From Streptomyces triculaminicus (GTDB taxonomy: Bacteria > Actinomycetota > Actinomycetes > Streptomycetales > Streptomycetaceae): a stretch of DNA of 64,000 nt. The stretch spans positions 62,001-126,000 of the forward strand of contig NZ_JAFMOF010000004.1 of the NCBI RefSeq assembly GCF_017349075.1. Reading direction: 5' to 3'. The notes under the pieces are model-generated. The model worked only from the letters and a program-made list of their open reading frames with translations. It was not told the origin of the DNA and did not search any database. Both the position numbers and the translations under genes were made by a program. This document shows, one piece after another, positions 44,035 to 52,622 of the stretch (the stretch's first letter is position 1; each line of letters opens with the position of its first letter).

Positions 44035-44850
44035 CTATCGGATGAGGCCGGCCGCGTGGTCGGGTACCTGGGTCTGCCGGTCCCGGGGCGGCCGCCGGTA
44101 TCCGGTGGACGGCGGGCGGGGTGGCAGCTCGAGAGTGGGCTCGGGAACGTCGTGGTACGGCACGGTCGACAGCAGGTGGGCGATCATATTGATGCGGGCC
44201 GCACGCTTGTCGTCGCTCTCGACGACGTACCAGGGCGCCTCGGGGAGTTCCGTGTGCGTGAACATCTCGTCCTTCGCCCGCGAGTACGCCTCCCAACGGG
44301 TGATCGACTCCAGATCCATCGCCGACAGCTTCCAGCGGCGCGTCGGGTCCTCCAGACGGTTACGGAATCGCTGTTCCTGCACGGTGTCGCTCACCGAGAA
44401 CCAGTACTTGCGCAGCAGGATCCCGTCCTCGGCCAGGAGCCGTTCGAAGACGGGGCACTGGGCGAGGAAGCGCCGGTACTCCCCCTCCGTGCAGAAGCCC
44501 ATGACGCGCTCGACCCCGGCGCGGTTGTACCAGCTGCGGTCGAAGAGGACGATCTCACCCGCGGCGGGCAGGTGCGCGACGTAGCGCTGGAAGTACCACT
44601 GAGTACGTTCCCGCTCGGTCGGGACGGGCAGGGCGGCGATCCGGGCGACGCGCGGGTTCAGGCGCTCGGTGACCCGCTTGATCGCACTCCCTTTCCCCGC
44701 CGCGTCGCGCCCTTCGAAGACGACGACGACCCGGCGCCCCTCGGCCCGCACCCACTCCTGGAGCTTGACCAGTTCCACCTGGAGCCGCAGCAGCTCCCGC
44801 TCGTACACCGGGCGCGGCAGATGCTGCGGACGGTTATTGCTGTCGGTCAC
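44035..44850 (-). CDS. ppk2: Polyphosphate kinase 2
   Basis: A 271-aa PPK2 enzyme using polyphosphate to phosphorylate nucleotides. Walker A is FEGRDAAGKGSAI and the lid/Walker B region is LFDRSWYNRAGVERVMGF, both diagnostic. A basic Pro-rich tail (residues 240-271) is extra. Start is GTG 44850 because GGGAGGCGACA sits 6 bp upstream, whereas the ATG 24 bases earlier would place the ribosome site inside the gene. PPK2 maintains energy charge under stress, matching nearby stress genes. Confidence 0.93.
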   Translation of the reverse strand: MTDSNNRPQHLPRPVYERELLRLQVELVKLQEWVRAEGRRVVVVFEGRDAAGKGSAIKRVTERLNPRVARIAALPVPTERERTQWYFQRYVAHLPAAGEIVLFDRSWYNRAGVERVMGFCTEGEYRRFLAQCPVFERLLAEDGILLRKYWFSVSDTVQEQRFRNRLEDPTRRWKLSAMDLESITRWEAYSRAKDEMFTHTELPEAPWYVVESDDKRAARINMIAHLLSTVPYHDVPEPTLELPPRPPSTGYRRPPRDRQTQVPDHAAGLIR

Positions 44851-45114
44851 TGTCGCCTCCCGTGAAAAGCTCACGCTACGGCGCGGGACCGTACGGACGT
44901 GGTTGACGGGGCCGACGCAGCGGGCCGGACAGTCGGTCAGCCTGCCGCAAAGAACGTGCAGGATTTCGCCCTTACAGGGGAGAAGCGATCACCTCGTGCC
45001 ATTCGAAGGCAACGGTGACGTCTGTATATGCCACAGTCGCCTCATGGTGATGAGGTCACCGTGCAGTGACGTGAGGAAGACGCGAGAAGCCGGACGTCCA
45101 GGGAAGGCGGGCGG

Positions 45115-46329
45115 ATGACCAGTCGCACCGTTCCCGACGGGCAGGACCCCGTCGGCCGGGCGGCATGCTCCTGCGAGGGCGAGGGCCTTCACGCCAAGGG
45201 CTGCGGCACCGCGGACGAGCAGTTCCGGGGGCTGCTCGAATCCGCTCCCGACGCCATGGTCATCGTGGACGACACGGGCCTCATCCGCCTGGTCAACGCC
45301 CAGACGGAGGCTCTGTTCGGCTACGACCGGCATGAGCTGCTGGGCCGTCCCGTGGAAGTCCTCGTGCCCGGCCGGTTCCGCGACCGGCACGCGGTGCACC
45401 GCAAGGACTACGCGCACAACCCGCAGTTCCGTCCCATGGGAGTCGGGCTGGACCTGTACGGACTCCGCAGGGACGGACGGGAGTTCCCCGTGGAGATCAG
45501 TCTGAGCCCCTTGCGGACGCCTGACGGGCTGCTGTTCTCGGCGGCGGTCCGCGACGTCACCGCGCGCAGGGCCGCGGAGGCCGAGCTCACCAGACTCTAC
45601 GAGCAGCAGCGGCACGTCGCGCTGACGTTGCAGCGCAGCCTCATGGGCACCCCGCCCGACGTACCCGGCCTCCGTACCGCCAGCCGCTACCTGCCCGCCA
45701 CCCAGGGTGCGGGCGTCGGCGGTGACTGGTTCGATCTCGTCCCGTTGGAGGGCGGCAGGGTCGGTGTCCTGATCGGCGACGTGATGGGCCGCGGGCTGGA
45801 GGCGGCCGCCGTCATGGGCCAACTGCGCTCCGCCGCCAACGCCCTGGCCCGCACCGGCATGCCGCCCCGACGGCTGATGGAGGTCCTCGACGCCGTCGTC
45901 GCCGACCTCCCCGGCCAACTGGTCACCTGCTGCTACCTGGTCGTCGCCCCCGACAGCGGAGAGATCACCCTCTGTTCGGCAGGGCACCTGCCCGTACTTC
46001 TTGCCGCTCCCGGCCCCGACGTCCGACCGTTGCCCGCACCAGTGAGTGTTCCCCTGGGTGTGGGTGGCGTCGCGCACGAGCAGGCGACCCACACCGTGCC
46101 CCCGGGGGCGACGCTCGCGCTGTACACCGACGGCCTGGTGGAGACGCCCGACACCGACATCGAGGAGCAGATCGCCGCTCTCGCCGCGGAACTGGGCACC
46201 GCCCTGGGCACTGGGCAGGATCTGGAAGCGGTGGCGGACTCGGCCGTCACGGCCCTGCTGCCGGTCACGGCCGGCGACGATGACGTGACCCTGCTTCTGG
46301 CGCAGTTGCCCTCCCGCGTCATCCGCTGA
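45115..46329 (+). CDS. PAS-domain PP2C (SpoIIE/RsbU-type) phosphatase
   Basis: A 404-aa signalling protein. Residues 36-150 form a PAS sensor (FRGLLESAPDAMVIVDDTGLIRLVNAQTE and the C-terminal RRDGREFPVEISL). A short coiled linker (ARRAAEAELTRLYEQQRHVALTLQRSL) leads to the SpoIIE-type phosphatase at about 190-400. Metal-binding motifs GGDWFDLV, GDVMGRG and TDGLVETP are intact. Such proteins dephosphorylate anti-anti-sigma factors in the sigma-B-like network. An N-terminal CSCEGEGLHAKGC cluster of three Cys is unusual. Confidence 0.93.
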   Translation: MTSRTVPDGQDPVGRAACSCEGEGLHAKGCGTADEQFRGLLESAPDAMVIVDDTGLIRLVNAQTEALFGYDRHELLGRPVEVLVPGRFRDRHAVHRKDYAHNPQFRPMGVGLDLYGLRRDGREFPVEISLSPLRTPDGLLFSAAVRDVTARRAAEAELTRLYEQQRHVALTLQRSLMGTPPDVPGLRTASRYLPATQGAGVGGDWFDLVPLEGGRVGVLIGDVMGRGLEAAAVMGQLRSAANALARTGMPPRRLMEVLDAVVADLPGQLVTCCYLVVAPDSGEITLCSAGHLPVLLAAPGPDVRPLPAPVSVPLGVGGVAHEQATHTVPPGATLALYTDGLVETPDTDIEEQIAALAAELGTALGTGQDLEAVADSAVTALLPVTAGDDDVTLLLAQLPSRVIR

Positions 46330-46554
46330 CGACGAAGACCCGTGGCCCGTGGCCCGTGGTCAGCGAGCCGGGCGGGGGGCGCTCGTGTGAGGGTGGTGGA
46401 CCGGCAACGCGCGCGTGGAGTCGCGTACCTGCGACGCCAGCGCCGAGACCGGCGCCCGGATGGCCCGCACTCCTCCCGGACCGCTCGGCGTGCGGCTCGT
46501 CGGGGGTGTGGTCAGGCTGAGGGGAGCACCGCCACCGAGCGAGCAGGAGACGCC

Positions 46555-47010
46555 ATGAAGGACACAGGTGTTTTCGCGGCCGTCCCGGAAGGACCCCGCG
46601 AACGGCTCATGGCGCTCGGCCGCGAGGTGTCCTTCCCCGCGGGTACGAGGATCTTCGAGGAGGGCGGCCGGGCCGACCGGTTCTGGGTCATCCGTGCGGG
46701 CGGCGTCAACCTCGACATCCACGTGCCGGGACGCCGTGCCGCGGTCATCGAGACGCTGGGCGCCGGGCGCATGCTGGGATGGTCCTGGCTGTGCCCGCCG
46801 CACCAGTGGCACCTGGGCGCCGAGGCGAACGGCACCGTGCAGGCATGGGAATTCGACGCCGCCGAGGTTCTGGAACTCTGCGAGCGGGACCACGAGCTGG
46901 ACCACGCCCTCCTCACCTATGTCGTCGAGGTCCTCGGCCGCCGGCTGCGCGCCTCCCGCACCCGGCTTCTCGACCTCTACGGCCCCTACGGAAGCGGATC
47001 GCCCGGGTGA
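46555..47010 (+). CDS. Cyclic-nucleotide-binding (Crp-like cNMP) domain protein without HTH
   Basis: A 151-aa protein consisting of one cNMP-binding jelly roll (residues about 5-120: VSFPAGTRIFEEGGRADRFWVIRAGGVNLD, then LGAGRMLGWSWL) and a C-terminal helix. No DNA-binding wing follows, so it is probably an allosteric sensor. CAGGAGA precedes the ATG. In streptomycetes this gene typically stands upstream of a hydrogenase-gamma-like flavoprotein, and here it overlaps the remnant of such a gene by GTGA. Confidence 0.87.
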   Translation: MKDTGVFAAVPEGPRERLMALGREVSFPAGTRIFEEGGRADRFWVIRAGGVNLDIHVPGRRAAVIETLGAGRMLGWSWLCPPHQWHLGAEANGTVQAWEFDAAEVLELCERDHELDHALLTYVVEVLGRRLRASRTRLLDLYGPYGSGSPG

Positions 47011-47400
47011 CCGGCGTTCCCCTCCCCTACCGCGTGACGGCCAACCGGCCCGAGCCGCCGGCACCCGTACGATCTCGCTGCAGCCGGTCGCGGAAGCCCT
47101 GCCGGTCTTCGCCCCGGGGCGGTTCGCCGTGGTCTACGCCTTCGGCGTCGGGGACATCTCCGTGTCCGTCGCCGGGCTCGACGGAGGGGTGCTCACCCAC
47201 ACGATCCGCGCCGTGGGCGCGACGTCCCGGGCGCTGTGCGCGGTCCGGCCGGGGACGCAGGTGGGGGTACGGGGCCCGTTCGGCACCGGCTGGGACCTGC
47301 CGGCCGCCACCGGACGCGACCTGCTCGTCGTGGCCGACGGCATCGGCCTGGCCCTGATGCGGCCGCTCGCCTACGAGCGCCCGCCGCAGCCCGCCGCGGA
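47007..47400 (+). pseudogene. Ni/Fe-hydrogenase gamma-like FAD/NAD(P)-binding reductase, frameshifted and truncated
   Basis: GTG 47007 overlaps the cNMP-protein stop and starts VTGVPLPYRVTANRPEPP. The homologous continuation (TISLQPVAEALPVFAPGRFAVVYAFGVGDISVSVAG, RGPFGTGWDLPAATGRDLLVVADGIGLALMRPL) is in another frame, entered near 47068. The protein then ends at about 47370, just after the nucleotide-binding GxxGIGLA-like segment (with Asp for Gly); the NAD and Fe-S parts are missing. The next gene begins about 200 bp later. A frameshift plus 3' deletion make this a dead gene. Confidence 0.75.
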
Positions 47401-47605
47401 CGTTCCTCCGCGGGCCGGAACGGGCCACGGCGCCACCGAGGCACCCTCTACCACCGCTGCACCCTCGACGCCGGAGGACTCGTGGCTGCGGGCCCCCTCC
47501 CGATCGGCGGCGCACCGCTGGCACACGTGCCCGGCCTCTGGTCCTCTGGGGGCGGGGACGGCTCAGGAGCCCCATGCTCATGGGGCGCGATGCGGAGGTG
47601 GGGAG

Positions 47606-48271
47606 ATGCACGCCGACGGGCCGGTCCCGCCGCACGAGGACTCGGTGGTCACTCGCTGTGCCGTGCGCCGCCGGCAGCTCGGGCTGACGCGCGAGGAGCT
47701 GGCGCATCGCGCCGGCATGTCCGTCGCCTATCTGGACCGGGTCGAGACCTTGAGCGGCGACTTCGACCCCGCCGCGCTCATGCGCCTCGCCGCCGCGCTG
47801 GAGATGCCGTACGACGAGCTCGCCCGGGGCCCGCGGGAAGCGGCGCCCGGCCGGCGGAAGGCAGGCCCGCACCCCATGCTGGCGCAGCTTTCCGAGGACG
47901 AGTGCTGGCGGCGGCTCGGCACCCACGGCATCGGCAGGATCGGCCTGAGTGCCACCGGGTCCGCCCCCGTCGTCCTGCCCGTGAACTTCCTGGTCGACGG
48001 CCGCACCATCGTCTACCGGACCGAGGCCGACGGCGCGGCGGCCCCGGCGGAGGGGGAACAGCTCGCGTTCGAGACCGACCGCATCGACGAACAGCTCAGC
48101 CGCGGCTGGAGCGTCCTCATCACCGGAACGGCAGAGCACATCACCGACCCCGGCACGGTCGAGTCCCTCACCACCCGGCCCGGCGCCCAGCCCTGGGCCG
48201 GCGGGAAGCGCGACCTGTGGGTCCGCATCCGGCCCGGCGAGGTGACCGGACGCACCATCCACACCCGATAG
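47606..48271 (+). CDS. HTH plus pyridoxamine-5'-phosphate-oxidase-like protein
   Basis: A 221-aa protein. Residues 12-70 are an XRE-type HTH (VTRCAVRRRQLGLTREELAHRAGMSVAYLDRVE). Residues 90-215 are a split-barrel PNPOx-like flavin/F420 domain (LGTHGIGRIGLSATGSAPVVLPVNFLVDG, ending DLWVRIRPGEVTGR). GGAGGTGGGGAG precedes the ATG. The combination is common in actinobacterial hypoxia/stress islands and may sense a flavin, F420 or heme. Targets are unknown. Confidence 0.88.
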   Translation: MHADGPVPPHEDSVVTRCAVRRRQLGLTREELAHRAGMSVAYLDRVETLSGDFDPAALMRLAAALEMPYDELARGPREAAPGRRKAGPHPMLAQLSEDECWRRLGTHGIGRIGLSATGSAPVVLPVNFLVDGRTIVYRTEADGAAAPAEGEQLAFETDRIDEQLSRGWSVLITGTAEHITDPGTVESLTTRPGAQPWAGGKRDLWVRIRPGEVTGRTIHTR

Positions 48272-48342
48272 AGCGGGCGACGGCTCTGCCCCGACCCGCG
48301 ATTTCACCGATCGCCGCTCACCCGGCCTCAGAGGAGAACGGC

Positions 48343-49089
48343 ATGCTGGAGAGAGCCAAGGACACGCCCACAGGCGTCGACGCGATCAAAGCTGTCGGGA
48401 CCGTGTCGAGGGACGACTACCAAAAGGTGGTCGAGCCACTCATCGAGGACGCGAGAAGGGAAGGGCGCCGCATCCGGATGCTGTGCGAGATGGGCCCCGA
48501 TTTCAAGTCCTTCACCCCCGGAGCCGCCTGGGAAGACCTCAAGGTCGGCACCGGTGCCATAAGACTGTTCGAGGGCTGCGCGGTCGTCACCGACGTGCGC
48601 TGGATCCGTGAGTCCACGCGGTTGACGAGCTTTCTGACGCCCTGTCCGGTACGCGTCTTCGGCAGCCAGGAGCGCGACGAAGCCCTGCGTTGGCTGGCAT
48701 CGCTTCCCGAGGGCCCCGGCATCTCCCACCGGCTGACCGATTCCGAAGTGCTCGTGGTCGAGGTCGAACAGCCCCTGCGCACACAGGACTTCGATGCCCT
48801 CGCATCGACCGCGGACAACTGGCTCAGGACACACGCCGAACTGGCCGGCGTCGTGATCCATGCCCGCGAGTTCCCCGGATGGGAGAACATCGGCGGCTTG
48901 ATCCGTCATGTGCGGTTCGTTCGTGACCACCACCGGAAGGTCAGGAGGATCGCACTGGCGGCCGACAGCAAGGCAGCCACCCTGGTGCCCCAGCTTGCGA
49001 ATCACTTCGTTCAGGCCGAAGTCCGGCGGTTCGAATACGACGAACTCGATGAAGCCATCGCGTGGGCGGCCGGCCCCCCGGCTCATTAG
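48343..49089 (+). CDS. Tandem SpoIIAA-like (STAS-related) protein
   Basis: A 248-aa soluble protein with two repeats of the SpoIIAA-like/DUF3478 fold (about 15-130 and 135-248). Each has a strand-helix order; the first contains RRIRMLCEMGPDFKSFTPGAAWEDLK and FEGCAVVTDVRWIRE, the second VVIHAREFPGWENIGGLIRHVRFVRDHH. Such proteins resemble anti-anti-sigma STAS domains but usually lack the phosphorylated Ser. GAGGAG precedes the ATG. A function is not established for this family. Confidence 0.82.
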   Translation: MLERAKDTPTGVDAIKAVGTVSRDDYQKVVEPLIEDARREGRRIRMLCEMGPDFKSFTPGAAWEDLKVGTGAIRLFEGCAVVTDVRWIRESTRLTSFLTPCPVRVFGSQERDEALRWLASLPEGPGISHRLTDSEVLVVEVEQPLRTQDFDALASTADNWLRTHAELAGVVIHAREFPGWENIGGLIRHVRFVRDHHRKVRRIALAADSKAATLVPQLANHFVQAEVRRFEYDELDEAIAWAAGPPAH

Positions 49090-49272
49090 CGGTGCCTGAG
49101 CAACCCCGCCTGCTCCGCGCAGCGACCGGACGTTCCGGCTGCCCACCGATCCGAAGCTCGGGGTCGGTGCACGGCCGCCGAGCCGCGAGCCCGTTCTGGC
49201 CGCGCTCTCCGCTGATCACCGGGCCCTCGGCATCGGCGGAGGCAGCCGGAGGCGAGGGGTCGCCGAGCGATG

Positions 49273-49860
49273 TCAGGCCAGGTTCTTCTCCAGCGCGGCG
49301 ATGTACTGGTGGATGGAATGGTCGCGCACGCCGTCGCCGGCGGGTGCGAGCGCGTCGGCGGTGTATCCCCTGGCGTGGTCGGCGAGGTTGCCGAAGAGCG
49401 AGGTCTTCTCGCGGAGCCGGCCGTCGGAGCCGAGGTAGCGCAGGGTGTCGACGTGGGTGTAGGCGGGCTCCGGCGGCAGCGTCGGGACGACGTCGTTGTT
49501 GTTGACGAAGCGGAACATGCGCTGCTTGAAGCCCTTGTTGTACGCCTCGGCGAGGAGGCGGTCGCAGGTGCGGGGCTGGCCGTAGGTGTAGACGCCGTCG
49601 GCGAGCAGCTTCGGGTCCTCGAGGTACAGCCGTGCACCGGCGAGCATGGCCAGGGCACCGCCGAGGCTGTGACCGGTGAAGAACAGGCTCTGCCCGAACC
49701 GCGTGTGGTGGTGCCGCACCTTCTCGAAGCCCCACTGGCGGGCCTGCTTCTCGATGGTCGCCTCGTCCTTGTACGCGAGGTCCGAGGCCTGGGCCAGCCA
49801 GTAGGCGAGGCCGAGGCTGTAGCCGCGGGCGCGGTGGTCGATGGCTGAGGGCACGGGCAC
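49273..49860 (-). CDS. Class-3 lipase family protein with in-frame internal deletion
   Basis: A 195-aa protein. It starts like streptomycete lipases (SAIDHRARGYSLGLAYWLAQASDLAYKDEA) and has the nucleophile elbow FTGHSLGGALAM, the YTYGQPRTCD strand and FVNNNDVVPTLPPE with the catalytic Asp. Between HHHTRF (about residue 60) and GQSLFFTGHSLGG about 70-75 residues normally present (the early beta-sheet with the FRGTE-like oxyanion motif) are missing, with frame kept. So the fold is likely compromised and this may be a pseudogene. GTG 49860 is chosen; GGAG lies 9 bp upstream. Confidence 0.75.
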   Translation of the reverse strand: MPVPSAIDHRARGYSLGLAYWLAQASDLAYKDEATIEKQARQWGFEKVRHHHTRFGQSLFFTGHSLGGALAMLAGARLYLEDPKLLADGVYTYGQPRTCDRLLAEAYNKGFKQRMFRFVNNNDVVPTLPPEPAYTHVDTLRYLGSDGRLREKTSLFGNLADHARGYTADALAPAGDGVRDHSIHQYIAALEKNLA

Positions 49861-50055
49861 GGCGGGTCTCCGTTCAAGGCGTCGACGTGTGAACGCGGAC
49901 AGACCTAGCCACTCCGCGCACGGTCCAGAGGACCCGCCCGCCACCTTCACTCGAACGGATGATCAGGTTTCCGCCTCGTCAGCCGCTTGGGGCTCCGACG
50001 GTCGGCGTCGCTCTGCGATATGGCAATGCCCCCTCATGGGAGGGGACATTGTGCG

Positions 50056-50448
50056 CTACTTGGTGCGTATCTTGCGGCCCTTCGGCGGCGGCCCGCATTC
50101 CCGTGCGGCCGCGATGAAGGGCTTGAGTGCGTCATGGAGCTTGTTCAGCGAGTCGGGCCCAAGCTCGATCTCGTAATACTGGACGGATGGGATGAGCCTG
50201 GTTTCGAAATCGCCGCTTCCGTCCCCGTCACTCTTCCCGGACCCAGCCCGCACATCCATACCCGGGACCGAGAACGTGTGCAGGTGGACGTCCTCGGTCA
50301 CGGTCGGATCGAGGTCGTCGTAAACTTCGACCTTCACCCATGTCTCCTGGGTGACGGACTGGTCTCCCACTGTCAATGTCCTGCCTCCCTTCCGCACACC
50401 CGGCTCGCCTTGTCGCGATTCGTCTACCTCAATAAATCTGGTGCCCAC
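50056..50448 (-). CDS. Protein with Lsr2 N-terminal-like dimerisation domain, no DNA-binding domain
   Basis: A 130-aa protein. The order QETWVKVEVYDDLDPTVTEDVHLHTFSV, then (after a Gly/Asp/Ser-rich insert) YYEIELGPDSLNKLHDALKPFIAAA strongly recalls the Lsr2 N-terminal domain (VDDLDG, a tYEIDLS strand and the LRDALaPYVAA helix). The C-terminal AT-hook domain of Lsr2 is absent; only a basic tail (KGRKIRTK) remains. It could form mixed filaments with full-length Lsr2 and antagonise silencing. The resemblance is by eye; no ribosome site is obvious. Isolated gene. Confidence 0.6.
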   Translation of the reverse strand: MGTRFIEVDESRQGEPGVRKGGRTLTVGDQSVTQETWVKVEVYDDLDPTVTEDVHLHTFSVPGMDVRAGSGKSDGDGSGDFETRLIPSVQYYEIELGPDSLNKLHDALKPFIAAARECGPPPKGRKIRTK

Positions 50449-50583
50449 CAGTGCCCCTTCCCAAGATCAACCAAAGCCTAGCTGCTGCCGGGTAGTTACA
50501 CTCAATCGGGAAGATGCCAGGAGGCCCCTGCACAATGAGCAGGTCGGATTGGCCCGTGCGGGGCCACACCGCTCGGCCCTTGC

Positions 50584-51714
50584 CTACTGAGCCGGCTCGG
50601 CCGCGTCGGCCGACCCGGTCCGCCCGCCGCCGAACACCTCCTTGACGAGCTTTTGCGTCGCCTCCTGAAACGCCGCCGCCATGGACAGTGCGGTGTCGTC
50701 GACATAGTTCAGCGCGGCGGTCAGGGTCTTACTGCCGTCGGGCGTGCTGTACATCAGCGCCGCGTGGCCCGCCATGCCGCCGTTGTGGGTGATGACAGTG
50801 CCGCCGTTTTCGCCCGCGTCCTGCACGAACACCCCGAGGCCGTAACCGACCTTGGAACTCGGCTCGCACATCTCGGCCAGCAGCGGGGCCGGCAGGAGTT
50901 TGCCGCCCATCAGCGCGGAGATGAACGTGTGGAGGTCCTGGGTGGTCGAGATCATGTCTCCGCCGGTGGAGATCCACGAGGGGTTCTGGCGGGTGACGTC
51001 GACCGTCTTCTGCTGACCTGCGTCCTCGTACCGGTAGTAGGCGTGGGTGTGCGGCTCGGGGATCTCCGCACTGGTTTCCGGCACCACGGTGTCCGACAGC
51101 CCAAGCGGCCCCAGGACCAGTCGCTGCATCTCCTCGGCGAACGACTGGCCGGTGACCTTCTCGACCAGCAGCCGGGCCAGCACATAGTTGGTGTTGGAGT
51201 AGCTCCAGTCCGTCCCCGGCTCGAACCGCGCCGGCTTGGACAACGCCAGCCGTACGAGCTCTTCCGGCAGGTAGGTCTTGAACCGGTTGTCCACCCACTC
51301 CCGTCCCGCGGTCGTGGCGGGGATCCCCGGCGCGAACGTCCCGTCCTCGTAGTACTCGCCGGTGAAGTTGAACACCCCGCTGGTGTGCTGCAGCAGCATC
51401 CGCACCGTGATCCTCCCGTCCAGCCCGAACTCGGGCAGGTAGTCGGCCACCGGGGCGTCCAACCCGATCAGACCCTCGGCCACCAGTCGCAGCACCAAGG
51501 CCGCGGTGAAGGTCTTGGTGTTGCTGCCTATCCGGACGTACCCGTTCGTCGGCGGCTTCGCGGTCTCGCCCAGCTTGCGCACTCCGGCGCTGCCGACCCA
51601 CTCCCCCCGCTCGTCGTGCACGCGCATCGTCACCCCGGTGAAACCGGACTCGACCATCTCCTCGATGGCCTTCTGCAGCTCCGGGCGGTCCTGGTCGGTA
51701 AGAGTGATGGACAT
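50584..51714 (-). CDS. Serine beta-lactamase-like hydrolase (class C/DD-peptidase fold)
   Basis: A 376-aa cytoplasmic-looking serine hydrolase without a signal peptide. Active-site motifs: Ser64-x-x-Lys67 (GSNTKTF), Tyr172-Ser-Asn174 (SYSNTNY) and HNGG in place of KTG. This matches the beta-lactamase-like D-aminopeptidase/esterase group (AmpC fold) common in streptomycetes. An AGGAGCACACCACC leader precedes the ATG. It is 54 bp upstream of, and co-directional with, no obvious partner; DUF4097 lies behind it on the same strand. Confidence 0.9.
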   Translation of the reverse strand: MSITLTDQDRPELQKAIEEMVESGFTGVTMRVHDERGEWVGSAGVRKLGETAKPPTNGYVRIGSNTKTFTAALVLRLVAEGLIGLDAPVADYLPEFGLDGRITVRMLLQHTSGVFNFTGEYYEDGTFAPGIPATTAGREWVDNRFKTYLPEELVRLALSKPARFEPGTDWSYSNTNYVLARLLVEKVTGQSFAEEMQRLVLGPLGLSDTVVPETSAEIPEPHTHAYYRYEDAGQQKTVDVTRQNPSWISTGGDMISTTQDLHTFISALMGGKLLPAPLLAEMCEPSSKVGYGLGVFVQDAGENGGTVITHNGGMAGHAALMYSTPDGSKTLTAALNYVDDTALSMAAAFQEATQKLVKEVFGGGRTGSADAAEPAQ

Positions 51715-51768
51715 GGTGGTGTGCTCCTTAGGAATTCGACTGAACGGACTGGATATGAGGGGTGCTTC

Positions 51769-52437
51769 TCAGAGGCTGCGGGCGGTGATGTTGCCGTAGG
51801 ACGTGGTCGCGTGGATGGTCACGTCGGCGGTGCCGTCGGTGTTCTTGAGCGTGTTGTGGATGCGGCCGTAGGCGGTGCCGGCGTCCAGGGAGGCGGAGAC
51901 TCCGCGGGCGGCGCCGACCGAGATCTCGCCGTGCTCGGTGCGCAGCGTGATCGTGCCGTATGTGGCTTCGGCGATGTGGAGGTCGCCCTTCTGGGTGCTG
52001 ATCTGCGCGGTGCCGCGCAGGCGGCCGACGGTGATGTCGCCGGCCTGGAGGGCGAGGTGGGTGCCCTCGGTCTCGTCGAGCTTGATGGTGCCGTGCGCGG
52101 CCTCGAAGGCGACGTCGCCGAGCCGCCCCACGCCCCGGAGTTCGGCGGTGGCCGCCTTGGCCTCGATGCGGGAGCCGGCGGGCAGCTGGACGGTGACCTC
52201 GACGGAACCGGGGTTGCCCAGGAGCCGGTTCTTCGCCTCCAGGGCCTCGATCCGCAGGACGCCGTCGGCGTACGCGACCTCGATCCGCTCCGCCGCCTTC
52301 ACGTCGCGGCCCTTCGAGGCGTCCGCGGGCCGGACCTCGACCGTGGCGTCGGCGCGGTCGGCGGCGATGAACTGGATGCGGCCCGCGGGGATGTCGAGGA
52401 TGGCGGCGATCGGGGCGGTGGTGGCGAACTTCTGCAT
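51769..52437 (-). CDS. DUF4097-family beta-strand repeat protein
   Basis: A 222-aa protein almost entirely of short beta repeats (IQFIAADRADATVEVRPAD, GSVEVTVQLPAGSRIEAKAATAELRG, DVAFEAAHGTIKLDE, LHIAEATYGTITLRTEHGEISV), a right-handed beta-helix/adhesin-like fold as in DUF4097/DUF4098. No signal peptide, so likely cytoplasmic. ATG 52437 is preceded by a GGAAAAT leader. In streptomycetes such genes are often paired with a regulator; here the upstream region has multiple palindromes but no intact regulator gene. Confidence 0.87.
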   Translation of the reverse strand: MQKFATTAPIAAILDIPAGRIQFIAADRADATVEVRPADASKGRDVKAAERIEVAYADGVLRIEALEAKNRLLGNPGSVEVTVQLPAGSRIEAKAATAELRGVGRLGDVAFEAAHGTIKLDETEGTHLALQAGDITVGRLRGTAQISTQKGDLHIAEATYGTITLRTEHGEISVGAARGVSASLDAGTAYGRIHNTLKNTDGTADVTIHATTSYGNITARSL

Positions 52438-52480
52438 CGTATTTTCCTTCGGCTCGTCGTTTCTGACGAGGGAAAAGCTA

Positions 52481-52606
52481 CGTTGCGTTTCGAGAACCGA
52501 CAACATACTCGTTGCGAACAATCGACATCACTGCAGGTCACAGCCCCAATATCGTTGCAACGATTCTGAATCTAACGCAATGACAGCCAATCGTTCATTG
52601 CAATGA
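52481..52606. promoter_or_regulatory. Array of TTGCAA-core palindromic operators
   Basis: In AT-rich DNA upstream of the DUF4097 gene lie five related sites: CGTTGCG (52481), TCGTTGCGAACA (52509-52520), the perfect 14-bp palindrome ATCGTTGCAACGAT (52551-52564), AACGCAATGA (52574-52583) and the perfect 12-bp palindrome TCATTGCAATGA (52595-52606). The last three centres are spaced about 21 bp, two helical turns. This looks like cooperative repressor binding. Confidence 0.6.
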
Positions 52607-52622
52607 GCTAGGAGTGAACGCT

